From: Halomonas icarae
Lineage (GTDB): Bacteria > Pseudomonadota > Gammaproteobacteria > Pseudomonadales > Halomonadaceae
Assembly: GCF_009901955.1 (NCBI RefSeq)
Contig: NZ_WUTS01000001.1
Location: 1,806,817 to 1,870,816 of the forward strand
Length of the DNA stretch: 64,000 nucleotides
Direction of reading: 5' to 3'
In this document: piece after piece, positions 55,841 through 64,000 of the stretch
Layout of the letters: each line of letters starts with the position of its first letter
Position numbering within the stretch: the first letter of the stretch is position 1
Position numbers and translations under genes: made by a program
Notes under the pieces: model-generated
The model's database searches: none
What the model was told of the DNA's origin: nothing
The model's input: only the letters and a program-made list of their open reading frames with translations

Positions 55841-55864
55841 AAAGGCCCGCCGAGGCGAGCCTTT
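55841..55864 (-). terminator. Terminator of the cold-shock gene
   Basis: On the minus strand, AAAGGCTCGCC-TC-GGCGGGCCTTT forms a stem with one mismatch and ends in a T-run, about 40 bases after the cold-shock stop. Confidence 0.8.
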
Positions 55865-55905
55865 CATCGTACTGCAGGCATCTCTGCCCGGGCAGTTACA
55901 TCAGA

Positions 55906-56112
55906 TCAGTCGATGACCTTGATGTTGGAGGCCTGGAGGCCCTTCTTGCCCTGAGTGACCTCGAAGGAGACCTTCTGGCCGTCCTGCAGGGTCTTGAAGC
56001 CGTCGGCCTGGATCTCGGAGAAGTGTGCGAACAGGTCGTCGCCGCTGTCGTCCGGAGAGATGAAGCCGTAGCCCTTGGTGTCATTGAACCACTTGACAGT
56101 ACCGGTAGCCAT
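55906..56112 (-). CDS. CspA-family cold-shock protein
   Basis: This 68-residue single-domain nucleic-acid chaperone has RNP1 KGYGFISPD and RNP2 [10 protein letters not shown], then [21 protein letters not shown]. It melts RNA structure during cold or growth transitions. The 213-base gap upstream could carry a structured leader typical of csp mRNAs. It is monocistronic with its own terminator. Confidence 0.95.
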   Translation of the reverse strand: MATGTVKWFNDTKGYGFISPDDSGDDLFAHFSEIQADGFKTLQDGQKVSFEVTQGKKGLQASNIKVID

Positions 56113-56325
56113 TATCGAATTCCTCTAATAGCACTTTGATTTTGCCGGGTAATACCCGAGTTGCAGTGGGTAAAACAAGAAACGTTCCCGGGAAAATCGA
56201 GTCGCGCTAGAGCGTTCGATGCCTACCTGGGGTGTTACGACTTGCTAACCAACTGCCCCCAGCATGCGCTCTTGGCGAGAGAAGGTCAAACACTATTTGC
56301 CTTGGCTCACCAGAGAGCGGCCCGT

Positions 56326-57972
56326 TTATTCGCCTCTCAGAACCCAGCGGGCGGCCTTCTCGGCAATCATCAGGGTCGGCGAATTGGTGTTACCGCTGGT
56401 AATGGTAGGCATCACGCTGGCATCCACCACCCGTAGCCCGGCCACGCCGCGCACCCGCAGGTGGGCATCCACGACCGCCATGGGGTCGTCGTCACGCCCC
56501 ATCTTCGCGGTGCCCACCGGGTGAAAGATGGTTGTGCCGATATCGCCGGCCAGGCGCACCAGATCATCGTCACTCTGATACTCCACCCCTGGCTTGACCT
56601 CCTCCGGTGAATACCTGGCAAAGGCTGGCTGAGCGGCGATTCGTCGCGTGACACGCAGCGAGTCCGCCGCCACCTTGCGATCCTCGGGTGTGCTCAGGTA
56701 GTTGGGGGCGATGGCCGGTGCCTGACGCGGATCGGCACTCCTGATGCGCACCGTGCCACGGCTGGTGGGATTGAGGTTGCACACACTGGCGGTGATCGCG
56801 GGGAAGTCATCCAGGGGCTGACCGAACGCCGGCAGGCTCAACGGCTGCACATGGTACTCGAGATTGGGGTGCGCGTACTCGTCGCTGCTACGCGTGAAGG
56901 CGCCCAGCTGCGAGGGTGCCATGCTCATGGGGCCAGAGCGCTTGAGCATGTACTCCAACCCGATCTTTGCCTTGCCCATCAGCGAGGTGGCCATGGTGTT
57001 GAGGGTCCTGGCGCCGCTGACGCGATAGACCGAACGGATCTGCAGATGATCCTGCAGGTTCTCGCCCACCCCGGGCAGATCGGCCACTACGGGGATATCG
57101 TGCTCGGCGAGAAGGCTCGCCGGCCCGATACCGGAGAGTTGCAGCAGCTGGGGTGAGCCGATCGCACCGGCACACAGGATCACCTCGCGTGCGGCGCGGG
57201 CCAGCTGCTCCTTGCCGCCCCGCTGCACGCGCACTCCACTGGCCCGCGGCTGCCCCGCGTCGCGGGCAATCTCCAGCTCCAACACCTGACTGGAGTGCCA
57301 GACGCTCAGATTGCTGCGCTTCTCGACCCCGTGCAGGAAGGCCTTGGCGGTGTTCCAGCGCCAGCCTCGGCGCTGATTGACGTCGAAGTAGGCGACACCC
57401 TCATTGTCACCCCGGTTGAAGTCCCGGGTGCGGGGGATGCCGGCCTCCACCGCCGCGGTCGCGAAGTCGTCCAGTACCTGCCAGCTCAAGCGCTGCTTCT
57501 CCACACGCCACTCACCACCATGGCCATGATAATCGGCATGTTCGGCATCGGCGTCGCCGCCACTGTCCAGGCGGTAGTGGTGTTCGTGGCGCTTGAAGTC
57601 CTCCAGGCAGCTCTCCCAGCTCCACTCTGGCTCGCCGGTCAGCTCGGCCCAGCCATCATAGTCTCGGGCCTGGCCGCGCATATAAATCATGCCGTTGATG
57701 CTCGAGCAGCCGCCCAGTGTCCTGCCGCGCGGATAGATCAGTGAACGGCCATTGAGGCCGGCATCGGGCTCGGTGCGAAAACGCCAGTCGGTTCGCGGGT
57801 TGTCGATACAGTAGAGATAGCCCACCGGGATATGGATCCAGTGGTAGTTGTCGCGCCCTCCCGCTTCGATCAACAGCACCCGGTTGGTGGGGTCAGCGCT
57901 CAGGCGGTTGGCCATCAGGCATCCGGCGGTGCCGGCGCCTACTACGATATAGTCGAATTCTTGTTCAGCCAT
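56326..57972 (-). CDS. GMC-family FAD oxidoreductase (choline/alcohol dehydrogenase-like)
   Basis: This 548-residue flavoenzyme starts with the FAD-binding GAGTAGCLMANRLS. It has GMC signature 1 (GRTLGGCSSINGMIYMRG), signature 2 (GAIGSPQLLQLSGIGP) and the C-terminal active-site FHPVGTAKMG. It resembles BetA and alcohol dehydrogenases. No betaine-synthesis gene is next to it, so choline is not assumed and a long-chain or polyethylene-glycol-type alcohol is possible. It is divergent from chaC across 64 bases. Confidence 0.9.
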   Translation of the reverse strand: MAEQEFDYIVVGAGTAGCLMANRLSADPTNRVLLIEAGGRDNYHWIHIPVGYLYCIDNPRTDWRFRTEPDAGLNGRSLIYPRGRTLGGCSSINGMIYMRGQARDYDGWAELTGEPEWSWESCLEDFKRHEHHYRLDSGGDADAEHADYHGHGGEWRVEKQRLSWQVLDDFATAAVEAGIPRTRDFNRGDNEGVAYFDVNQRRGWRWNTAKAFLHGVEKRSNLSVWHSSQVLELEIARDAGQPRASGVRVQRGGKEQLARAAREVILCAGAIGSPQLLQLSGIGPASLLAEHDIPVVADLPGVGENLQDHLQIRSVYRVSGARTLNTMATSLMGKAKIGLEYMLKRSGPMSMAPSQLGAFTRSSDEYAHPNLEYHVQPLSLPAFGQPLDDFPAITASVCNLNPTSRGTVRIRSADPRQAPAIAPNYLSTPEDRKVAADSLRVTRRIAAQPAFARYSPEEVKPGVEYQSDDDLVRLAGDIGTTIFHPVGTAKMGRDDDPMAVVDAHLRVRGVAGLRVVDASVMPTITSGNTNSPTLMIAEKAARWVLRGE

Positions 57973-58036
57973 GGCGTGAGTTGTCGCAATATGTTGTGGT
58001 CATTGTTAGGCAATTAAGCAAACCATAAGGAGCGCA

Positions 58037-58606
58037 ATGAGTCACGACACCACCCGACTTAACCGCGAACGAAACCACTTCGCCGGCCACGAGGCCATCT
58101 GGCTGTTTGGCTATGGCTCACTGATCTGGAAGGCCGGCTTCCCCTATCTGGAGCGGCGCCCGGCACATATTCACGGCTGGGTGCGACGCTTCTGGCAAGG
58201 CTCCCACGACCATCGCGGTACCCAGGCGGCCCCGGGCCGCGTGGCCACCCTGGTGCGCGAACCGGAGGCGGTCTGCCACGGCATGGCCTACCGCATCACC
58301 CCGGAGGTGCTCGCGCCGCTCGATGTGCGCGAGAAGAACGGCTACCTGCGCGAGGTCACCACGCTGTGCTTCGACGATGAGCTCGGCGGCAGCACCCAGG
58401 GGCTGGTCTACCTGGCCGGCGCCGACAACGCCGCCTATCTCGGCGAGGCGCCACTGGATGCCATCGCCGAACAGATCGCCGCCTCTCATGGCCCCAGTGG
58501 CCCCAACCGCGACTACCTGGTCAACCTGGCCGCGGCACTGCGCGAGCTCGAGGTCGAGGATGAGCACGTCTTCGCCCTGGCCGCTCGTCTGCCTCCGGCC
58601 GATTGA
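58037..58606 (+). CDS. chaC: ChaC-family gamma-glutamylcyclotransferase
   Basis: This 189-residue enzyme should cleave glutathione to 5-oxoproline and Cys-Gly. The gamma-glutamyl binding loop is FGYGSLIW (near residue 23). RRFWQGSHDHRGTQAAPGRV and the catalytic Glu region REKNGYLREV follow. AAGGAG is well placed before the ATG. It may balance glutathione made through gshA in the same window. Confidence 0.92.
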   Translation: MSHDTTRLNRERNHFAGHEAIWLFGYGSLIWKAGFPYLERRPAHIHGWVRRFWQGSHDHRGTQAAPGRVATLVREPEAVCHGMAYRITPEVLAPLDVREKNGYLREVTTLCFDDELGGSTQGLVYLAGADNAAYLGEAPLDAIAEQIAASHGPSGPNRDYLVNLAAALRELEVEDEHVFALAARLPPAD

Positions 58607-58681
58607 CGCTGCCCTTAATGTTGCCCTGCACGCCCCCTGCAGTGAGCTCCCTCACCGAATCACCGAAAACCGGAGTGCGTC

Positions 58682-60337
58682 ATGTTCCGCCTGTCACCTC
58701 TCGCATCGTTTCCCCTGCGTTTCAGCGCCTACGCACTCAGCCTGCTTGGCCTGATCGTCAGCCTGATCGGCCTTACCTTCGCCGACGCCGACTGGGGATG
58801 GGGCGTGCTCGTCTTCGGTCTGCTCACGGCGCTGGGCACCTATGATGTGTGCCAGCGCGGCCGCACGGTCAGCCGTAACTACCCGATCCTGGCCCATCTG
58901 CGCTACAACCTGGAGTCGTTCGGCCCCGAGATACGCCAGTACTTTATCCAGAGTGATACCGAGGAGGTGCCCTTCTCTCGCGAACAGCGCCGGCTGATCT
59001 ACCAGCGCGCCAAGAATGTCAGCGACAAGCGCCCCTTCGGCTCGCTTCACCATATGCGCCACCCCGGCTACGAATGGATGAGTCCCTCCCTGGCGCCGGC
59101 TCATATCGATCCTTCCAGCCTGCGTCTCACCGTGGGAGCAGAACGCGCCAAACCCTACTCGGCCAGCGTGTTCAATATCTCGGCGATGAGCTTCGGCGCG
59201 CTGTCCGCCAACGCCATCAGTGCCCTCAACGATGGCGCCTGCGAAGGCGGCTTCTATCACGACACCGGCGAAGGGGCCATCTCGCCCTATCATCGTCGCG
59301 GCGGCGACCTGGTGTGGGAGATTGGATCGGGTTACTTCGGCTGCCGCAACGAGGCCGGCGACTTCGACCCCGAGCGCTTCCGCGAGAACGCCCGAGACAA
59401 CGCCGTCAGGATGATCGAGATCAAGCTTTCCCAGGGCGCCAAGCCGGGTCACGGCGGTATCCTGCCCGGCGCCAAGGTCACCGAGGAGATCGCCAGCACC
59501 CGTGGCGTCCCCCCGGGGCGCGACGTCATCTCCCCGGCGGCTCACACTGCCTTCACCACCCCTCGCGAGCTGATCGACTTTATCGTGCGGTTGCGTGAAC
59601 TGGCCGGCGACAAGCCGGTGGGCATCAAGCTGGCCATCGGCCCCCCCTGGGAGTGGTTCGCCATCGTCAAGGCGATGCTCGACACCGGCGAGCACCCCGA
59701 CTTCGTGGTGGTCGACGGCGGTGAAGGCGGCACCGGCGCCGCCCCCCTGGAGTTCATCAACCGCCTGGGAATGCCGCTGGACGAGGCCCTGCTGCTGGTC
59801 CACAACACCCTGGTGGGGGCCGGCCTGAGAGATCGCGTATGCCTGGCCGCGGCCGGCAAGCTGGTCAATGCCTTCGATATCGCCCGCGCCATGGCGCTGG
59901 GAGCCGACTGGTGCAACGCTGCCCGGGGCTTCATATTTGCCCTGGGCTGCATCCAGGCCCGCAGCTGCCACACCGACCGCTGCCCCAGCGGCGTGGCCAC
60001 CCAGGATACCCTGCGCGGCAGCCGCCTGGACGTGCCGACCAAGGCGCACCGGGTAGCAAGCTTCCATGCCAACACCGTTGCCGCCCTGGCCGAGATGCTC
60101 GGCGCCGCGGGGCTTCACCACTCCTCCGAGCTGGGGCCCGAGCACATCTCACACCGCCTCACTCGCCACGAGGTAAAGAGTTTCGCCGAGCTCCACGACT
60201 TCCTGACCCCGGGCGAGCTGCTGGTGGGCGGTGCCGAACGCCACCCGGTATTTCGCGACTACTGGGAGAGTGCCAGCGCCGACAGCTTCGCCCCACCCGA
60301 GACGCTGGCGAAGCTGCGCGACAGCAAGCTCTACTAG
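58682..60337 (+). CDS. FMN-binding glutamate synthase-like protein
   Basis: This 551-residue protein has two N-terminal membrane segments (about 10-50). A glutamate-synthase large-subunit FMN barrel follows (FNISAMSFGALSANAISALN; KLSQGAKPGHGGILPG; VVDGGEGGTGAAP; ARGFIFALGCIQARSCHTDRCPSGVATQD). The amidotransferase domain of real GltB is absent. It is a membrane-anchored relative of unknown electron donor and substrate, close to the archaeal-type GltS core. The cysteines of the Fe-S region in CIQARSCHTDRC are kept. CGGAG precedes the ATG. Confidence 0.9.
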   Translation: MFRLSPLASFPLRFSAYALSLLGLIVSLIGLTFADADWGWGVLVFGLLTALGTYDVCQRGRTVSRNYPILAHLRYNLESFGPEIRQYFIQSDTEEVPFSREQRRLIYQRAKNVSDKRPFGSLHHMRHPGYEWMSPSLAPAHIDPSSLRLTVGAERAKPYSASVFNISAMSFGALSANAISALNDGACEGGFYHDTGEGAISPYHRRGGDLVWEIGSGYFGCRNEAGDFDPERFRENARDNAVRMIEIKLSQGAKPGHGGILPGAKVTEEIASTRGVPPGRDVISPAAHTAFTTPRELIDFIVRLRELAGDKPVGIKLAIGPPWEWFAIVKAMLDTGEHPDFVVVDGGEGGTGAAPLEFINRLGMPLDEALLLVHNTLVGAGLRDRVCLAAAGKLVNAFDIARAMALGADWCNAARGFIFALGCIQARSCHTDRCPSGVATQDTLRGSRLDVPTKAHRVASFHANTVAALAEMLGAAGLHHSSELGPEHISHRLTRHEVKSFAELHDFLTPGELLVGGAERHPVFRDYWESASADSFAPPETLAKLRDSKLY

Positions 60338-60357
60338 CCCACTCCACCATCCGACAG

Positions 60358-60390
60358 GAGGGCCCGGCGTTTGATGCGCCGGGCCCTCTT
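60358..60390. terminator. Terminator between the glutamate synthase-like gene and nnrU
   Basis: A perfect 12-bp stem, GAGGGCCCGGCG (60358-60369) with CGCCGGGCCCTC (60377-60388), has a seven-base loop and is followed by TTC. It sits between convergent genes. Confidence 0.85.
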
Positions 60391-60445
60391 CAGCATGCCT
60401 GCGTTGTCTGCCGGGCAGCGCGCTGCGCGAAGGCGAGTGAACGCC

Positions 60446-61012
60446 TTACATCACCGGCACGCCGATCAGCCAAGTGTGCAGGTAGAACGCGAACACGAGA
60501 TAGGCCACCAGGCCGACTACCACGGTCGTGACGGTGCCCGCCGCACTTGGGGCCGCCATCTCTACACGTGGACGACGGCGAGCCGACCGAAAATCGAGGA
60601 TCGCCCACACCAGGAAGGCGCCGAACAACACGATATCGCCCAGCCGCCCGTTGGCCAACAGATGAGCGAAGGCCCACAGCTTCACGCCCAGGATCATCGG
60701 ATGACCCAGCCTCGCCTTGAGGTGATTGCGCGGCACATACGCCGCCGCCAGCAGCACGAAGGCGGGTATCATGAACAGCGCCACCACATGACGCAGCGCC
60801 ACCGGCGGCTGCCAGATCCACACTGGATCCAGGCGCGTCTGCCCATAGCCCCAGATCACCAAGGCCAGACCAAGAATCGAAACTACCGAGTAGGCCGCCT
60901 TCCAGGGCAGCTCACCCATTCGCCGTATCCGGGCGCCTCGCCAGTCATCGGCCAGAATGCGCACCGAGTGCGTCCCGAGAAAGATCAACAGGCCGATCAG
61001 CAGCACTGTCAT
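60446..61012 (-). CDS. NnrU-family membrane protein
   Basis: This inner-membrane protein of about 188 residues has five or so segments. The NnrU family features are FLGTHSVRILADDWR near the N-terminus and HPMILGVKLWAFAHLLANG in the middle. NnrU was first noted beside denitrification genes and is distantly related to isoprenylcysteine methyltransferase-like proteins, but its role is unclear. No denitrification gene is nearby. The ATG at 61012 has GGAGA upstream. The open frame beyond it to 61705 is antisense to the PhoD-like gene. Confidence 0.88.
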   Translation of the reverse strand: MTVLLIGLLIFLGTHSVRILADDWRGARIRRMGELPWKAAYSVVSILGLALVIWGYGQTRLDPVWIWQPPVALRHVVALFMIPAFVLLAAAYVPRNHLKARLGHPMILGVKLWAFAHLLANGRLGDIVLFGAFLVWAILDFRSARRRPRVEMAAPSAAGTVTTVVVGLVAYLVFAFYLHTWLIGVPVM

Positions 61013-61146
61013 GGTCGTATCTCCATCAATGAAAAAGGGGCGGCGTGGAACAAAGCCGCAGCCAGCGTAGTCGGTTGACTTGGCTGGGGCCAGGGACATC
61101 GATCGCCGGGGCTCACCGAACAGACTGACATCAGCAAAGGATGGCC

Positions 61147-63078
61147 ATGCCGCAAGATTCGACTCCCCTGCCCGATGTGCTCGCCGGCCCTCTGCTACGC
61201 CGCCTGGCTCCCGACCGCCTGGTACTGTGGCTGGCCACCAGCCGCTCCCTGTCGCTATCGCTCGAGCTGGCTCCAACGAATGAGCCGCCTCGCCGGCTAG
61301 CCATTGCCGAAGAGCATTGCCGCCGAGTGCCGGTGGGGCGACTCGCCTGGCTGTATCTGATCGACCTGCCGCTGGAGGACCCGCTGCCTCGGGATACCCT
61401 GATCGCCTACGACCTTCGCCTGCATAAGGGTGGTCAGGAGCACGGCATTGCCGACTGGGGCCCACAGCTGCTCGATGCCGATGGCGAACTGCCCACCTTC
61501 GTGCTCGCCAGTCGCCACCACCGGCTGCTGCATGGCTCCTGTCGCAAGCCCCACCACGACGGCGGCGACGGCCTGGTGCGCGCCGAGGCCTGGCTGGCCG
61601 AGCGTCTCGCGACACCCGAGGAGCGCCCCGCCTGGCTGCTGATGACCGGCGACCAGGTCTATGCCGATGATGTCGCCGGCCCCATGCTGGTGGCGATTCA
61701 TGCACTGATTCATCGCCTGGAACTGTTCGACGAGCCGCTGAAGGGTGCCGTGGTGGCCGATAGCCGGGCGTTGCATGGCGACGCCGCTTACTACTACGAC
61801 CGCGAGTCGCTGCTGCCCGATGTCGAGAGTTCGGAGAACCTGCGAGAGCGCTTCTTCGGCGGCGTGCGCAAGCCGATATTCACCTCGGCCAATGCTCACA
61901 ACCACCTGGCCACCTTCGCCGAGATGATCGCCATGTATCTGCTGGTGTGGTCGCCGACGCCATGGGAGCTGGTCGAGGTGGGACCGCCGACGCTCGACGT
62001 CGAGCAGACGGCGCTGTTTTGCGAACAACAGACGGTGATCGAGCGCTTTGTAGCGGGACTGCCGGCCTGTGCGCGCCTGCTCGCGCGGCTGCCCACCCTG
62101 ATGATCTTCGATGATCACGATATCACCGACGACTGGAACCTCACCGCCGACTGGGAGCACACCGCCTACGGCCACCCCTTCTCGCGGCGCATCATCGGCA
62201 ACGCCCTGCTGGGCTACCTGCTGTGCCAGGGCTGGGGCAACGACCCCGAACGCCTGGCCGAGCCACTGGATGAGTGCACGCGTGTGCTCAGGGCTGCCAG
62301 GGCGAATGACGGCTGGCTCGACGGCGAGGCCCTGGATGCCCTGATCCAGCGTCTGCTGCGCTTCGAGGGGTGGGAGTACCAGGTGCCGGGGGAGCCACCC
62401 CTGGTGGTGCTCGATACCCGAACCCGGCGCTGGCGCAGCGAGCGCAGTCCCAAACGCCCCTCGGGGCTGATGGACTGGGAGGCGCTCAGCGACTTCCAGC
62501 AGGCGTTACTGGGCCACCCCTCGACGATCATCGTCTCGCCAGCGCCGATGTTCGGCGTCAAGCTGATCGAGGTGATCCAGAAGCTCTTTACCCTGGCCGG
62601 CAAGCCACTGGTGGTCGATGCCGAGAACTGGATGGCCCATCGCGGCGCCGCCAGCGTGCTGCTCAATATCTTCCGCCACTCGCGCACCCCGGGAAACTAC
62701 GTCATCCTCTCCGGCGACGTGCATTACTCGTTCGCCTACGACATCCGCATCCGCCAGCGCAGCCACGGACCGCGGCTCTGGCAGATCACCTCCAGCGGCA
62801 TCAAGAACGCCTTCCCCGATACGCTGCTCGACTGGTTCGACCGCCTGAATCGCTGGCTCTATGCCCCCTGGTCGCCGCTCAACTGGTTCACCAAGCGCAG
62901 GCGTCTGGCGATCACACCACGCGACCCGGATCGCGCCCGCGCCGGCGAGCGGCTCTGGAACGGCAGCGGGATCGGCCTGGTCGACTTCGATGAACGGGGC
63001 CGTCCCCGCGACATCCGCCAGCTCGATGCCCGCGGCTTCGAGGTGCACTTTCCACCGGGATCTCAGCAGGAAGCCTGA
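61147..63078 (+). CDS. PhoD-like metallophosphatase
   Basis: This protein of about 643 residues is of the alkaline phosphatase D family. It has metal-site motifs LLHGSCRKPHHD, LLMTGDQVYADDVAGP, LMIFDDHDITDDWN and VILSGDVHYSFAYDI. No signal peptide is seen, so it is likely cytoplasmic, unlike classical Tat-exported PhoD. The substrate is probably a phosphodiester or phosphoester, not assigned. ATG at 61147 is preferred (AAAGG eight bases upstream) over 61141. Its 3' end overlaps the convergent pgpA by 16 bases. Confidence 0.88.
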   Translation: MPQDSTPLPDVLAGPLLRRLAPDRLVLWLATSRSLSLSLELAPTNEPPRRLAIAEEHCRRVPVGRLAWLYLIDLPLEDPLPRDTLIAYDLRLHKGGQEHGIADWGPQLLDADGELPTFVLASRHHRLLHGSCRKPHHDGGDGLVRAEAWLAERLATPEERPAWLLMTGDQVYADDVAGPMLVAIHALIHRLELFDEPLKGAVVADSRALHGDAAYYYDRESLLPDVESSENLRERFFGGVRKPIFTSANAHNHLATFAEMIAMYLLVWSPTPWELVEVGPPTLDVEQTALFCEQQTVIERFVAGLPACARLLARLPTLMIFDDHDITDDWNLTADWEHTAYGHPFSRRIIGNALLGYLLCQGWGNDPERLAEPLDECTRVLRAARANDGWLDGEALDALIQRLLRFEGWEYQVPGEPPLVVLDTRTRRWRSERSPKRPSGLMDWEALSDFQQALLGHPSTIIVSPAPMFGVKLIEVIQKLFTLAGKPLVVDAENWMAHRGAASVLLNIFRHSRTPGNYVILSGDVHYSFAYDIRIRQRSHGPRLWQITSSGIKNAFPDTLLDWFDRLNRWLYAPWSPLNWFTKRRRLAITPRDPDRARAGERLWNGSGIGLVDFDERGRPRDIRQLDARGFEVHFPPGSQQEA

Positions 63079-63536
63079 CGCCTCCGCCAGAGCATCAAGC
63101 CGCCGGCCATCACCAGCCAGGTCATGGCCGCGGCGATCACGTCGTCGAGCACGATGCCGACACCACCGGGCATGGCCTCGACCAGGCTCACCGGCGGCGG
63201 CTTGGTGGCGTCGAACACACGATAGACCACGAAGGCGGACGCCAGCGCCAGGGGCTGACGCGCCGCCGCCTGACCCACTACCGCCACCGGAAAGGCGACG
63301 ATCTCGTCGAGCACGATACGACCGTCATCCTTGCCGCCCAGCGCCTGCTCGGCCAGGTGACATACCGGCACCGCGGCCAGCAGCAGCGCCAGCGTGACCA
63401 CGACCTGTATCCGCCGAGTGCGTCCCAGCAGCCACCAGGCCAGCGGCAAGCCGAGCAGCGAGCCCAGCGTGCCCGAGGCCCAGGGCGAGAGCCCCAGACC
63501 CAAGCCGGTGGCCAGGGTCATCAAGGGGTCGATCAT
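63063..63536 (-). CDS. pgpA: Phosphatidylglycerophosphatase A
   Basis: This membrane enzyme of about 157 residues should dephosphorylate PGP to phosphatidylglycerol. It has the family N-terminus LATGLGLGLSPWASGTLGSL and the acidic catalytic stretch GRIVLDEIVAFPVAV. A second conserved region is VFDATKPPPVSLVEAMPGG-VGIVLDD. Its ATG overlaps the upstream gene's stop (TGATG at 63538-63534), indicating coupling. It competes at its 3' end with the PhoD-like transcript. Confidence 0.9.
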   Translation of the reverse strand: MIDPLMTLATGLGLGLSPWASGTLGSLLGLPLAWWLLGRTRRIQVVVTLALLLAAVPVCHLAEQALGGKDDGRIVLDEIVAFPVAVVGQAAARQPLALASAFVVYRVFDATKPPPVSLVEAMPGGVGIVLDDVIAAAMTWLVMAGGLMLWRRRQASC

Positions 63537-64000
63537 CAACCGGCCTCCCGGGCCTGGTGCTCGAGCTCCGCGGTCACCTCCCCCGGCAGCGACAGCGCAC
63601 GACCCAGCTGGTCGAGCCAGGCGCGCTCCATGGCGTTCTGCTCGTCGACCACCGCCACGCTGATCAGGTACATCTCACGGGCCGCCTGGGGTGAATCGAC
63701 CTGCGCCGCCAGCGCCTCGGCGTCCAGCGGCGCCTGGAGCTGACGCTCCACCCAGGCATGCAACTCCTGGTCGGCCCCCAGGGCATCGATCTGGCCGGCG
63801 ATCAACTCCCGCTCCTGCTCGTCGATATGACCGTCGGCGCGGGCGGCCATGATCATCGCCTGCAGCAGCTCCAGGCTGCGCCGCTCGCGCGCCTCTCCCC
63901 CCAGCTGCTCCACCGGCTCACCCTCGGCGGGCGCAGCACTGCCCTGCCAGCTCGACGGGGAGGAGCCGTCGCGCGAGCTCTGCCACGCCTTCCAGGCCAG
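63536..64000 (-). CDS. DUF533/YebE-like protein (partial, runs off the right edge)
   Basis: This gene is open to the window end, so its start is not seen. The visible 154 residues begin LAWKAWQSS, typical of the middle of DUF533 proteins. A Ser/Gly/Pro-rich stretch and a TerB-like helical domain follow (LLQAMIMAARADGHIDEQERELI; AREMYLISVAVVDEQNAMERAWLDQL). YebE-type proteins usually have an N-terminal membrane region and unknown function. Cotranscription with pgpA is likely. Confidence 0.82.
   Translation of the reverse strand: MAWKAWQSSRDGSSPSSWQGSAAPAEGEPVEQLGGEARERRSLELLQAMIMAARADGHIDEQERELIAGQIDALGADQELHAWVERQLQAPLDAEALAAQVDSPQAAREMYLISVAVVDEQNAMERAWLDQLGRALSLPGEVTAELEHQAREAG

Noticed and set aside
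61013-61705. N-terminal extension of the NnrU-family protein
   Set aside because: It is antisense to the PhoD-like gene and its start region. A proper GGAGA ribosome site and the family N-terminus are at 61012.

Overview
This is a high-GC gammaproteobacterial chromosome segment. The gene set and order fit Halomonadaceae (a Halomonas-like halophile): acidic proteins, an orphan porin, and a block resembling the pseudomonad lgt-thyA-folA / ptsP-rppH neighbourhood. The genus is my inference. I saw no tRNA, rRNA, CRISPR, prophage or transposase.

Layout. 0.3-1.4 kb: outer-membrane porin. 1.8-7.4 kb: a leftward series of receiver-domain protein, TSUP transporter, lgt, thyA, folA and a FinO/ProQ-domain protein. 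7.5-13.1 kb: NRDE protein, ptsP, rppH, HAD phosphatase, mdh. 13.3-17.5 kb: two-gene RND efflux system, then rsd. 18.3-22.8 kb: five-gene Liv-type ABC importer. 22.9-28.5 kb: alpha/beta hydrolase, dsbB, gshA, tex. 28.7-35.7 kb: acyl-CoA synthetase, pckA, hslO, glutathionyl-hydroquinone reductase with a LysR regulator. 36-42.3 kb: cell-envelope genes (M23 peptidase, ABC exporter, two L,D-transpeptidases). 42.7-48.8 kb: an accessory cluster described below. 49-64 kb: patatin, PIN-PhoH, zinc-ribbon protein, diguanylate cyclase, trpB, carboxylesterase, cold-shock protein, GMC oxidoreductase, chaC, glutamate-synthase-like FMN protein, NnrU, PhoD-like phosphatase, pgpA and a partial DUF533 gene.

The most unusual part is 42.7-48.8 kb. 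A sigma-54 activator with a degenerate receiver domain and an outer-membrane beta-barrel gene read rightward. Facing them is a leftward four-gene operon: a very glycine-rich exported protein, a small exported protein, a periplasmic C39-type peptidase with an intact Cys-His-Asp set but no ABC transporter, and another exported protein. The parts list resembles the Pseudomonas Fap functional-amyloid system, but the major subunit looks different. A well-spaced -24/-12 promoter lies before the glycine-rich gene, with repeated candidate enhancer sites upstream, so activator and operon probably form one regulated surface-fibre module. Two L,D-transpeptidases lie on one side, and a GGEEF diguanylate cyclase lies about 4 kb beyond the other.

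A second theme is a dispersed REP-like repeat (GTAGGAGCGCGATTTATCGC and its complement). It lies between genes, supplies stop codons for at least four genes (both convergent genes at one site), and occurs four times in frame inside the FinO-domain gene, where it encodes a linker.
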